Shown: in pieces, positions 26,672 to 34,695 of the stretch | Numbering within the stretch: position 1 is the stretch's first letter | Layout: every line of letters starts with the position of its first letter | Source of the DNA: Thiogranum sp963752745 | GTDB lineage: Bacteria > Pseudomonadota > Gammaproteobacteria > DSM-19610 | DNA length: 64,000 nucleotides | Direction of reading: 5' to 3' | Assembly (NCBI GenBank): GCA_963752745.1 | Contig: CAVWAK010000005.1 | Location: forward strand, 10,682-74,681 | Made by a program: the position numbers and the translations under genes | Notes under the pieces: model-generated | Databases searched by the model: none | The model's input: the letters and a program-made list of their open reading frames with translations, nothing else | What the model was told of the DNA's origin: nothing

Positions 26672-28433
26672 CGCCAAATATGAACAGCGCAAACTGGATC
26701 AATCTCCCGTCACGGTCGATATTGCCGATAACACACCACTTGTCGAAATCGAAAATCGGTTACTGAAAGAAAAAGCCGATAACGCAGCCATCGCAGCCAA
26801 GCTGGACTCTCTGGAACAACAGCTTGACACTGAAGCCCAGCGACCTGATCAGGCGCGTCAAAGCCTGACCGAGGCACGCACGGAACAGGACAGTGTCAAC
26901 GCCGAGCTAAATAAACCGTCGCCCGACAGTGAACTGCCCGCATTGAAGGAGGCTCGACAGTGGCAATTGCAGGCCAGGCTCCAGGAATTAAGCGCCAGGA
27001 TCAACATGCTGGACCAGGAACTGCTCAGCCAGCCGATGCGACTGGAATTACTCAAGGCACAGCGAGACACGACGGCGCTCAACCTGAAACGGTCGCGTGA
27101 ACGCATTCAGATCCTGGAAAGTCGCGTCAACGAGCAGCGCCGCTCTGAAGTCGAAACTGTGCTCGCCGAAGCAGCAATATCCAGTGAACAGACCTACGAT
27201 CAACACCCTGTAGTACAGGCACTCGTTGAATCAAACGCCCAATCCAGCGAGCAACTTACGCAACTATCCCGACGACTGGAAAACGTCACCAGCGGCGACC
27301 AGAAAGCCGACGATGCGGCCAAGCGCATAGAGGATGAGTTTCGCCGCACCCAGAAGAAACTCGAAGTAGCCGGACTCAGCCAGGTACTCGGACAGATTCT
27401 GCTTGAACAGCGCCGCCAGCTGCCCGATAACCGGCAGATACAACGAGAAGTCAGGAAGCGCGAGTCGCTGATTGCAGAAACAGCATTAAACCAGCTGCAG
27501 AATAACGAGGAACTGCGCAAGTTACGCAACCTGCAAGAGTACGCCGATACCCTGACAGCAACACTGGATGAGAACGTCGCACTCGAAATTCGTCCGGATC
27601 TGCTTGAATTGGCAGAAGCACGCCTGAACCTGCTGAAAAAGCTGGATACGCTCGGCAACACCTATCTGCGTGCGCTGGGCGAACTCGATTTTGCCCAGCA
27701 CCGCCTCATCGACGCCGTCAACAATTACAATGCCTTTCTCGATGAACGATTACTGTGGGTACGCAGTTCACCGGCGCCGAGTATTGCCCTGCTACTCGCC
27801 ACCCCGGAACAGGTTCTGGATCTGTTGTCGCCCGTCAACTGGTATGGCGCACTCAGCACCCTCGGCAGTCAATTGTTTTCCTCCATCTGGCCGTTGCTGG
27901 TAGTCCTGCTGGCAATAACCCTGGTCTGGAAACAGCGATCAATGAAACGGCGGCTGCTGGACACAGGCAAAGCCATCATCAAGCCACGCAATGATAAATT
28001 TCGATATTCGCTTGAAGCCCTGGGACTCACACTGCTTATCGCCCTGCCCTGGCCGCTACTGCTGTGGACATTTGGCTGGAGCATGTCTACATCCCTGGAA
28101 GCCAGCACTTTTACCAAAAGCCTCTCACGTGCGCTCATAATACTCTCGCCTGCCTTTTTCTACCTGAGCACGTTCCGCGTACTCTGCCTGCCGGGTGGCC
28201 TGGCCGAGAAGCACTTCCACTGGCCGACAACCAGCCTGCAGCCCCTGCGCAACCAGCTCAGCATTCTCATGGCGACCTTCCTGCCCGCAGCCTTGATCGC
28301 TGTGGCCAGCATTCATTATGCTTCCAGCATAGAAGGCGCCCTGTCGCGTATCGCCTTCGTAGCCCTGATGGGGTCAGTGGCCTGGTTCTTCTACCGGTTG
28401 TTCGGTCCCAAAGACACCTGTTCTGGCCGCTGA
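26532..28433 (+). CDS. MscK/KefA-type channel, middle piece (periplasmic coiled coil and membrane domain)
   Basis: Real coding begins near 26665 (LSAKYEQRKLDQSPVTVDI); the bases before that in this frame only overlap the N-terminal piece. Residues after that point form a long coiled-coil periplasmic domain rich in Glu, Gln, Leu and Arg, then several transmembrane helices (SSIWPLLVVLLAITLVW, LTLLIALPWPLLLWTFGW). The frame ends at 28433 after a second break: one A less in the AAA at 28410-28412 gives GPKTPVLAAEFGRHP, open on to about 28603. Typical of KefA/MscK, whose large periplasmic part precedes the MscS-like pore. Confidence 0.75.
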   Translation: MKRPKTISRSCTARRCRVLNRWRQMKRLQKNSVRPEQLPVTQASKLSAKYEQRKLDQSPVTVDIADNTPLVEIENRLLKEKADNAAIAAKLDSLEQQLDTEAQRPDQARQSLTEARTEQDSVNAELNKPSPDSELPALKEARQWQLQARLQELSARINMLDQELLSQPMRLELLKAQRDTTALNLKRSRERIQILESRVNEQRRSEVETVLAEAAISSEQTYDQHPVVQALVESNAQSSEQLTQLSRRLENVTSGDQKADDAAKRIEDEFRRTQKKLEVAGLSQVLGQILLEQRRQLPDNRQIQREVRKRESLIAETALNQLQNNEELRKLRNLQEYADTLTATLDENVALEIRPDLLELAEARLNLLKKLDTLGNTYLRALGELDFAQHRLIDAVNNYNAFLDERLLWVRSSPAPSIALLLATPEQVLDLLSPVNWYGALSTLGSQLFSSIWPLLVVLLAITLVWKQRSMKRRLLDTGKAIIKPRNDKFRYSLEALGLTLLIALPWPLLLWTFGWSMSTSLEASTFTKSLSRALIILSPAFFYLSTFRVLCLPGGLAEKHFHWPTTSLQPLRNQLSILMATFLPAALIAVASIHYASSIEGALSRIAFVALMGSVAWFFYRLFGPKDTCSGR

Positions 28434-28606
28434 ATTCGGCCGGCATCCAGATAGCCTGCTGACCCGTTTCCGCTATCTGTGGATGGCACTGGCCCTGGTG
28501 ATTCCGCTACTGCTGGTAGTTCTGGCCGCCGCCGGATTCCTCTACACTGCCGCCATTTTGACTGGCAGCCTGATCGATACACTCTGGCTGATTCTCGGCT
28601 TATCTG

Positions 28607-29794
28607 GTGATTCATCAGATGGCTGTGCGCTGGTTAGTTCTGATACGACGAAAACTTGATTTTCAGGCGGCACTTGAACGTCGCCGCGCAGCACTGGAGG
28701 CTGCCAGGAAGGAGAATGAGAACCGGGAAGACAAGACCGGCGATGAAATAGAACTGGAAGAGCCGGAAATCGACCTGGTGGCACTTAACCAGGAAAGTAT
28801 GAAGCTGCTGAACAGCGCTATCGTCCTGGGCGGCCTGCTTAGCCTCTGGTTTATCTGGGCGGAGGTACTGCCGGCTTTCAGTGGACTGAAAGACTTCGCG
28901 CTTTGGCACTACACGGATACCGTCGACGGCGTGCCATCACCGGTGCCCGTTACACTGGCTGACATCATCGTTGCGCTACTCATCGGGGTCATTACCCTGG
29001 TCGCTGCGCGACGTTTCCCTGCATTACTCGAAATCGTCCTGCTCAAGCGTTCCTCGGTTTCTTCTGGAGGCCGTTACACCGCGACAACCCTGTCACGCTA
29101 CGCCATAGCGGCCGTCGGTACTTTAATGGTATTGAGCACCATTGGTGCAAAATGGTCCCAGGTGCAGTGGCTGGCCGCCGCACTCAGTGTGGGTATCGGT
29201 TTTGGCCTGCAGGAAATTGTCGCAAATTTTATCAGCGGTATTATTATCCTGTTCGAACGCCCGATCAGGGTCGGTGACGTGGTGACTGTAGGCGATACTG
29301 ACGGGACAGTCACCCGAATACAGATTCGCGCCACCACAATCCGCACCTGGGACCGGCAGGAGCTGCTGGTACCCAACAAGGAATTCATTACCGGCCGCCT
29401 GCTGAACTGGTCGTTGTCTGACCAGACCACCCGTATCCGCATTCCGGTTGGCGTGGCCTACGGCTCGGATGTTCCACTGGCGCGCTCATTAATGCTGTTA
29501 GCCGCAGAGGAAAACAACATGATACTTTCCGACCCGGGCCCTTCCACCATATTCACTGCCTTTGGTGACAATACCCTGAACCTGGAACTTCGGGGCTTTG
29601 TCGGCGCCCAGGATCATCGCATGGTGGCCATGACACAAATACACGAGGCCATTGACCGGAAGTTTAACGAAGCAGGTATTGTGATTGCGTTCCCGCAGCG
29701 CGACGTCCACCTGGATACCAGTCAACCACTCGATGTGCGTATTCATCGGGATGACGACAAGCCAGGCAATGATTCGCCAATTGGCGACAAATGA
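28607..29794 (+). CDS. MscK/KefA-type channel, C-terminal piece with MscS pore
   Basis: About 395 residues: transmembrane helices, the MscS pore helix and beta domain (LSVGIGFGLQEIVANFISGIIILFERPIRVGDVV), then the C-terminal vestibule. The link to the previous piece runs through 28411-28603 in a third frame (FRYLWMALALVIPLLLVVL), with one extra T near 28603: removing it gives GLLVIHQMAVRWLVL. The whole gene needs three one-base corrections. It would encode a protein of roughly 1,150 residues that opens under membrane tension. Confidence 0.85.
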   Translation: MIHQMAVRWLVLIRRKLDFQAALERRRAALEAARKENENREDKTGDEIELEEPEIDLVALNQESMKLLNSAIVLGGLLSLWFIWAEVLPAFSGLKDFALWHYTDTVDGVPSPVPVTLADIIVALLIGVITLVAARRFPALLEIVLLKRSSVSSGGRYTATTLSRYAIAAVGTLMVLSTIGAKWSQVQWLAAALSVGIGFGLQEIVANFISGIIILFERPIRVGDVVTVGDTDGTVTRIQIRATTIRTWDRQELLVPNKEFITGRLLNWSLSDQTTRIRIPVGVAYGSDVPLARSLMLLAAEENNMILSDPGPSTIFTAFGDNTLNLELRGFVGAQDHRMVAMTQIHEAIDRKFNEAGIVIAFPQRDVHLDTSQPLDVRIHRDDDKPGNDSPIGDK

Positions 29795-29847
29795 GATTCT
29801 GAACCCACCGTGCTATAAAGCACACCTAATTACCGAGGAGACCACCC

Positions 29848-30417
29848 ATGTTAAACACACTGCGCATGTTTCTTTTTTCCCTGTTCGTCATGGCACCCCT
29901 GTCGGCGGTGCATGCTGACGAATACCAGGACACCATCGAGATTTTCAAAAACGCCGGGGAAAGCAACAATTTCTTCAGCCAGAGTTTTGGCTATGCCGTA
30001 TTTCCCACCATCGGTAAAGGCGGCATCATTGTCGGCGGCGCTTATGGCGAAGGACGTGTCTATAAACAGGGCACGTATGTCGGCAATACATCCATGACCC
30101 AGGCCAGCATCGGCTTTCAACTGGGCGGACAGGCCTTCAGCCAGATCATCTTTTTCCAGGACCAGCGCGCTTTTGACGAATTCACCAGCGGTAGCTTCGA
30201 GTTTGGCGCAGATGCCAATGTAGTGGCCGTTACCGCCGGTGCCAGCGCCTCAGCCACGACAACCGGCACCTCAACAGGCGCCAGTGGCGGCAAGAAAGAT
30301 GCGACCACAACCGGCTCCGGCTATCACAAGGGTATGGCCACCTTTACCGTGGCCAAAGGTGGCCTGATGTTCCAGGCAGCGATTGCAGGACAGAAGTTCG
30401 GCTACACACCGAAGTAA
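29848..30417 (+). CDS. SYLF/Ysc84 family exported lipid-binding protein
   Basis: A 189-residue protein with a signal peptide (cleaved near AVHA|DEY) and the SYLF core: FKNAGESNNFFSQSFGYAVFPTIGKGG, GGAYGEGRVYKQG, IGFQLGGQAFSQIIFF and the C-terminal GLMFQAAIAGQKF. A low-complexity Ala/Ser/Thr/Gly stretch lies at about 128-152. SYLF proteins bind phospholipids. The ATG follows GAGGAG. It is probably an independent unit (ATAAAG about 35 bases upstream), and the palindrome just after it could terminate its transcript. Confidence 0.87.
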   Translation: MLNTLRMFLFSLFVMAPLSAVHADEYQDTIEIFKNAGESNNFFSQSFGYAVFPTIGKGGIIVGGAYGEGRVYKQGTYVGNTSMTQASIGFQLGGQAFSQIIFFQDQRAFDEFTSGSFEFGADANVVAVTAGASASATTTGTSTGASGGKKDATTTGSGYHKGMATFTVAKGGLMFQAAIAGQKFGYTPK

Positions 30418-30428
30418 AGGTTTACACA

Positions 30429-30455
30429 GGGGACAGAATTAAATCTGTCCCCTTT
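30429..30455. terminator. GGGGACAGA palindrome, likely bidirectional terminator
   Basis: GGGGACAGA (30429-30437) and TCTGTCCCC (30444-30452) form a perfect nine-pair stem with a six-base AT loop, followed by TTT on the plus strand. It lies between two convergent genes. The TAA stop of the minus-strand methyltransferase (30439-30441) falls within it. A related but imperfect palindrome is at 45106-45130, so it may belong to a dispersed repeat family rather than being a plain terminator. Confidence 0.6.
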
Positions 30456-30879
30456 CATCTCTTGCCGGGTCGCACCGCAGGCAATGCACGCTGAACAGCT
30501 GTTGTTCATCGGTCCACACCTGGCCGGCAACGAAACCACTGGCTTCCGCCAGTGCTTGAAATTCCTCGATACTGTATTTGTATGAACTTTCCGTATGTAA
30601 TGTTTCACCGGCAGTAAAGTCGACCTGCGCACCCGCCACGCTGACGGTCTGGTCGATGCGGCTCATCAGGTGCATTTCGATACGCCCGGCATCATCATTG
30701 AAATACGCCTGGTGCTCAAACAGCTCAACATCAAAATCCGCTTCCAGCTCACGATTCATACGCTCAAGCAGATTAAGGTTGAATGCCGCTGTCACCTGCT
30801 GGGTATCGTTGTATGCTGCATGCAGTATATGGTTGTGCTTTTTCAGATCGACACCAATCAGCAGTTTGCCGTTCTTCAC
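30439..30879 (-). CDS. EgtD-like histidine N-methyltransferase, C-terminal piece
   Basis: This frame carries the rest of the EgtD domain: KLLIGVDLKKHNHILHAAYN, VTAAFNLNLLERMNRELEAD, GRIEMHLMSRIDQTV and GETLHTESSYKYSIEEF, ending WTDEQQLFSVHCL. It continues the protein at 30773-32179 after a frame break near 30875-30880; one base less gives LGENGKLLIGVDLKK. A GTG at 30879 is the first start in this frame after the break, but it is unlikely to be a gene of its own. Confidence 0.75.
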   Translation of the reverse strand: MKNGKLLIGVDLKKHNHILHAAYNDTQQVTAAFNLNLLERMNRELEADFDVELFEHQAYFNDDAGRIEMHLMSRIDQTVSVAGAQVDFTAGETLHTESSYKYSIEEFQALAEASGFVAGQVWTDEQQLFSVHCLRCDPARDERGQI

Positions 30880-32179
30880 CCAGGTGCCGGCCGAGCCGGG
30901 CCAGCAACTGGGACGCGTCGTCAGGTTCAAAATTACCAATGCTGGAACCGGGAAAGAATGCCACGCGCGGCAGGTGATCCGGCAATTCGGGCAACTGAAA
31001 ATCACCACTGTAGTCGGTACAGGCTGCATGGACCTCGAGATCAGGATAATCTGCGGCAAGCGCCCTTGCAGAACCCAGCAAATGGTCACGGGAAATATCC
31101 AGTGGCACATAGGCAGCAGGTTCCAGCGCATCAAGCAGCGTCCTTATCTTGCGACTGCTGCCACTACCGAGTTCAACCAGCATACACTCGTCACCCAGGA
31201 ATTCCGCTATCGCTTCGCCCTTGTCCTCGAGAATGCCCAGCTCGGTGCGAGTCGGATAGTACTCGGGCAATTCGGTGATAGCGTCAAACAGCTCTGACCC
31301 GCGCTGGTCATAGAAATACTTCGGTGAAACCCGCTTCGGCGTTTGTGTCAGGCCATCAAGAACTTCTGCCCTGAAATCTGCAACGGGAGGATGATAGTCG
31401 TAAAAGTGTACCGTTCCAGCCATGGAGATATGCCTGAGTAATTTAGCCGTTAGAAACGCTGAATTCTTCTTGCCGACCACTTTGTCGCGCACTTTCCAGA
31501 ATATACTGTCGGGATTCACCACAACAATAAAGATTTTACGCAGTTGGTCCTCGGGACAGGTCAACTCCCGCACGCCATGCCAGCCACGCTCACTGCGCTC
31601 CAGAATGGCACTGACGTTGCCGGTCGACTTGCAGGTAATGATGTTTTTGAAGTCTGAAAACGCCGGCGCTGTATCGGGGTTCATATTGCCGCCATCGTCC
31701 AGTACCAGGGTTTCACCGCCCCAGCTCGGATCCCATTCTTCGTCAGTGTTGAAATAGAACAGGTGTGAGCCGTGCTCTCGCTTGGCATCGCAATGCGGCG
31801 ACACCGAACAGCCCGCAGGCGCATAGTGCCAGTGAAAACGGAACTCCGGCTTCGAGGCATTGAACAATTGCCCGATGACATTGCGATAACGATCGCTGCG
31901 CAGCTCGCTGATAAAATCGATCCACGGCTGAGGTACAGCCATGCCTTCCTCGTATTCCAGCGAATAACGGTCATGCGGCTGTTGACCGGCACGACGCCCG
32001 TAACCGAACTTCTGTGCAAACATGCCCATGTCCGGCATGTTACGACTCAGGGCCTCATAGCCTTCATCAGTCAGCAATTTTTCAGGATTTGCCCAGGGAT
32101 ACGGTTTCTGGTTGCGGAATGCCTGAACATCAATGGCTTCCAACGCGTCAAAATCGATATATTGCGTCATTGCTGGCAA
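30773..32179 (-). CDS. 2OG-Fe(II) oxygenase fused to an EgtD-like SAM methyltransferase (frame-broken at its 3' end)
   Basis: Residues 1-250 are a 2OG-Fe(II) oxygenase with HCD (His129, Asp131) and a distal His201 in RGWHGVREL. From residue 253 (MAGTVHFYDYHPP) the EgtD family (dimethylhistidine N-methyltransferase, PF10017) begins: SPKYFYDQRGSELFDAITEL, PEYYPTRTE, SAM loop VELGSGSSRKI and FFPGSSIGNF. After residue about 433 the frame is wrong and the true continuation is at 30439-30879. Met253 (31423) is preceded by CTCAGG and could be a separate start, with the apparent fusion caused by another lost frame. EgtD trimethylates histidine to hercynine; the substrate here is unknown and no egtB is adjacent. 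Confidence 0.8.
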   Translation of the reverse strand: MPAMTQYIDFDALEAIDVQAFRNQKPYPWANPEKLLTDEGYEALSRNMPDMGMFAQKFGYGRRAGQQPHDRYSLEYEEGMAVPQPWIDFISELRSDRYRNVIGQLFNASKPEFRFHWHYAPAGCSVSPHCDAKREHGSHLFYFNTDEEWDPSWGGETLVLDDGGNMNPDTAPAFSDFKNIITCKSTGNVSAILERSERGWHGVRELTCPEDQLRKIFIVVVNPDSIFWKVRDKVVGKKNSAFLTAKLLRHISMAGTVHFYDYHPPVADFRAEVLDGLTQTPKRVSPKYFYDQRGSELFDAITELPEYYPTRTELGILEDKGEAIAEFLGDECMLVELGSGSSRKIRTLLDALEPAAYVPLDISRDHLLGSARALAADYPDLEVHAACTDYSGDFQLPELPDHLPRVAFFPGSSIGNFEPDDASQLLARLGRHLGEERQTADWCRSEKAQPYTACSIQRYPAGDSGIQP

Positions 32180-32184
32180 TTCCT

Positions 32185-33087
32185 CTATGCGGGTAAGGGC
32201 GGTGTACGATCCATGACTTCCATGGCGTCGTGGCGTACGTGATTGCGTTTCATTTCATCCCTTAACAGCGATTCGCTGACGACGCCCTGTTCCAGGCATT
32301 CTTTTAACAGGCCGAAGAAAAACCTCTCCTGATTTTTGTCGGGATGTTCCCAGTACTTACCCAGGAAAGCGTGCTCCCCGAACAATTGACCGCGCAGCCG
32401 GTTCAGAAATGCCAGCGGCGGGTATTTTCTCAGCTTGTCAGCAGGTGTGAAATCGACAGGCAAACCGGTTTTCCACGGCTGCGTGCGGCGCTTGGTGTTA
32501 TGCAGCATTTTGGTATCTTCCGTCAGGCGGTCAAAGTCATTCCATTCGTCTTCAAAATAACCCACGTTTTCCTGTGGCTCATCGCGCAGACACATCCATT
32601 CCTTGTAATCGCGTTCGTAACGGAACAATTCGTCAAACTCTTTCTCTGCATCCCAGTGTTTGAGCCTTGCACACTCCAGCAGCATGACACTGGTTGCAAC
32701 GCACTGGGCCTTTTTCTTGTTTGCCGACCGGTAACGGCCCATGACCGCCTTGCCCTGCATATCCCGGTCGAGCAACTCGTTGACATCACCAATGGCAAAG
32801 ATGTCCGGATCGATGACAACCGCCCGGCCTTCATAGTCCATCAGTTTGGGAGGCAGAAAACGCAGTGGCGTAAACGACTGCAGGTCATCGAGGCGCCAGA
32901 CGCGGTCGACCCCGCCACGCAAAAACTTCTGGCCTTCCTTTTGTTTAAGAAATTCAAAATCCTTGACCTGCAAGAACTCTACATCGAATGCATCGGGGTT
33001 GGCTGAATTGCGCTTCAGCGCATAGGAGGCTACCAGCGCACCAACCCATTGCTTGTCATTGGTATGGATGTAAACGCGCTTTTTCAT
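32185..33087 (-). CDS. GT-A-fold glycosyltransferase (family 8-like), substrate unknown
   Basis: About 300 residues starting MKKRVYIHTNDKQWVGALVA. It looks like a GT-A nucleotide-sugar transferase: sugar-nucleotide-binding start, then AVVIDPDIFAIGDV containing the DxD metal-binding motif, then KMLHNTKRRTQPWKTG, resembling the acceptor-side HxxxxxKPW of family 8 enzymes. ATG 33087 lies five bases after the sulfotransferase stop; the longer open frame only overlaps that gene. Five bases separate it from the downstream oxygenase-methyltransferase, so the three are surely one operon. Confidence 0.7.
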   Translation of the reverse strand: MKKRVYIHTNDKQWVGALVASYALKRNSANPDAFDVEFLQVKDFEFLKQKEGQKFLRGGVDRVWRLDDLQSFTPLRFLPPKLMDYEGRAVVIDPDIFAIGDVNELLDRDMQGKAVMGRYRSANKKKAQCVATSVMLLECARLKHWDAEKEFDELFRYERDYKEWMCLRDEPQENVGYFEDEWNDFDRLTEDTKMLHNTKRRTQPWKTGLPVDFTPADKLRKYPPLAFLNRLRGQLFGEHAFLGKYWEHPDKNQERFFFGLLKECLEQGVVSESLLRDEMKRNHVRHDAMEVMDRTPPLPA

Positions 33088-33091
33088 TGAT

Positions 33092-34054
33092 TCAACTCCC
33101 GGAAGCCACCTCACCGGCAGGCTGCTTCGCCGGCGCAGTTTCCAGATCACTTTTATAACCGAATACGTCAGACAGGCGGTTGTCGACCATGGCGTCAATT
33201 TCAGCCAGCTGGTCATCTTCAAAGTAGTCGCGGTAGCCGCCAACCTTGGCACGCCTGACCTTGTAGGAATGCGGATTGCTTGGATCCTTGGCTTTCACCC
33301 GGCTGCCACTGCGCCAGAAATAGTTTTCTTTCTCCAGCTTGCGCAGGTTATCCACCGAGGAGAACTCCACCGCGTTTTTAATATGTGCCTCATCAGGCTG
33401 CATATCCAGAAACTCGACAATACGCTTCAGCTGCGTTTCCGGGTCGCTGCGCATGTCTTCGTAACGCACCAGCAACAGATTTTTAATCTTCGGCAGCTCG
33501 CTCGCCCAGCCGTTCATAAAATCGATAACGCGAGGCAGGAAGGCCACCTCCGGACGCATGAGAAAGTCGTGAACCGACAGGTCACTGCCTGCAGGCGGGT
33601 AGCGGTTCATGGACATCTTCGCCGGCCGCATGCGGTATTTCCACTGGAAAAACTGGGATACAGCAACGTCCTGGGGACGCCGCACCAGTAATACCACTTT
33701 CTTGTCGTAGAAATCTTTCTTGTTGTCCAGGTTGCCGGTATAGCCACGCAGGTAATTATCATGGGTGTAGAAGATCTTCGGTACTGCACTATTGATCTTG
33801 TGGAAGTTATCAAAGCCCATGAGGATGCGCTCAGGCAGCTGGTAGGCCTGCTGGTAATAACGTGAGATCATGACCCGCATCCAGGTACGCCCACTCTTGC
33901 CATAGGAGGCGAAGATATAGTCGCACTGTTTATACTTGCGAAATTCTTCGCGTCCACGCCGCCAGCGTTCGAGTGCATGCGCCTGTTTTTCAGGCAGGAA
34001 TACCGAGACTGCCCGCACCAGCCAGCGCATCAGCCGTTTAAATACGATGTGCAT
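33092..34054 (-). CDS. PAPS-dependent sulfotransferase, paralogue 3
   Basis: About 320 residues. PAPS loop SYGKSGRTWMRVMISRYY, 3'-phosphate site RRPQDVAVSQFFQWKYR and the C-terminal KVRRAKVGGYRDYFEDDQ. The ATG at 34054 follows GAGG; a GTG at 34066 is also in frame. The first arginine pair in the 3'-phosphate site reads RRP where the paralogues have RDP or RNP, a mild change. First gene of the operon that continues with the glycosyltransferase and the oxygenase-methyltransferase; it starts 60 bases downstream of the tRNA-Leu gene on the same strand. Confidence 0.9.
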   Translation of the reverse strand: MHIVFKRLMRWLVRAVSVFLPEKQAHALERWRRGREEFRKYKQCDYIFASYGKSGRTWMRVMISRYYQQAYQLPERILMGFDNFHKINSAVPKIFYTHDNYLRGYTGNLDNKKDFYDKKVVLLVRRPQDVAVSQFFQWKYRMRPAKMSMNRYPPAGSDLSVHDFLMRPEVAFLPRVIDFMNGWASELPKIKNLLLVRYEDMRSDPETQLKRIVEFLDMQPDEAHIKNAVEFSSVDNLRKLEKENYFWRSGSRVKAKDPSNPHSYKVRRAKVGGYRDYFEDDQLAEIDAMVDNRLSDVFGYKSDLETAPAKQPAGEVASGS

Positions 34055-34125
34055 TGAGAACCTCACAGAGCGACATGAGCTCTATTGTACAACAGTAGCC
34101 GGATAGACTCCCGGCCACGAAAAGA

Positions 34126-34210
34126 TGGTGCCGACGGCCGGAGTCGAACCGGCACGGCTTACGCCACTACCCCCTCAAGATAGCGTGTCTACCAATTCCA
34201 CCACGTCGGC
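34126..34210 (-). tRNA. tRNA-Leu (anticodon GAG)
   Basis: An 85-base class II tRNA read on the minus strand: acceptor GCCGACG pairing with CGTCGGC, encoded CCA end (TGG at 34126-34128), D arm GTGGAATTGGTAGACAC, anticodon arm CTATC-TTGAGGG-GGTAG giving anticodon GAG, a long variable arm and T loop GGTTCGACTCC. It follows secG closely on the same strand, as in many gammaproteobacteria. Confidence 0.96.
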
Positions 34211-34220
34211 AATCAGGAAC

Positions 34221-34673
34221 TTACTCGGTTGCACCAGCCGGCGGCGTATCCGCAGCGGGCAGATCGTCGGGTACCGACGGGACATCGTCTAGCGGAGGCT
34301 CTTCAGCCACCAGTGTCTCGACATCGGGCAGATCGGCCGGAGGCAGGTCAATCGTTTCTTCGATAACGATTTCCTCGGTGGCAGGTGCCTCCTCTGTTTC
34401 TGACGCTATTCTACTGGTCACACTGGCGGCAGGATCCATTGGTTTAAGCACCAGCGGTGAGGACAACAGCACGCTGTTAGCAAAAAAACCAAATGCCAGC
34501 AGGCCGGTTGTCCGGGTCAGAAAAGAGCCACCACCGCGCGCGCCGAATACGGTGCCGGACGCGCCGGCGCCAAAGGCTGCACCCATATCGGCGCCCTTGC
34601 CTTTTTGCAGCAACACCAGACCAATAATGGACAGGCCCAGGACAACTTGAAGAATTAGTAATGCGGTAAACAT
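34221..34673 (-). CDS. secG: Preprotein translocase subunit SecG
   Basis: A 150-residue SecG: first transmembrane segment LLILQVVLGLSIIGLVLLQ, conserved QKGKGADMGAAFGAGASGTVFGARGGGSFLTRTT, second segment LLAFGFFANSVLL, then an acidic, Pro-rich tail of about 70 residues, longer than the E. coli protein. SecG assists SecYE in protein export. It lies between tpiA and tRNA-Leu, the standard arrangement. Confidence 0.96.
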   Translation of the reverse strand: MFTALLILQVVLGLSIIGLVLLQKGKGADMGAAFGAGASGTVFGARGGGSFLTRTTGLLAFGFFANSVLLSSPLVLKPMDPAASVTSRIASETEEAPATEEIVIEETIDLPPADLPDVETLVAEEPPLDDVPSVPDDLPAADTPPAGATE

Positions 34674-34695
34674 TTAGTTTTCCTGGCGGGCCTGT

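Noticed and set aside
26336..29794. Programmed frameshifting in the MscK-type gene
   Set aside because: Three separate shifts would be needed, none has a classic slippery heptamer with a downstream structure, and similar breaks occur in unrelated genes nearby.
34066..34210. tRNA-Leu as an island attachment site for the sulfotransferase operon
   Set aside because: No integrase gene and no second copy of the tRNA 3' end was found in the window.
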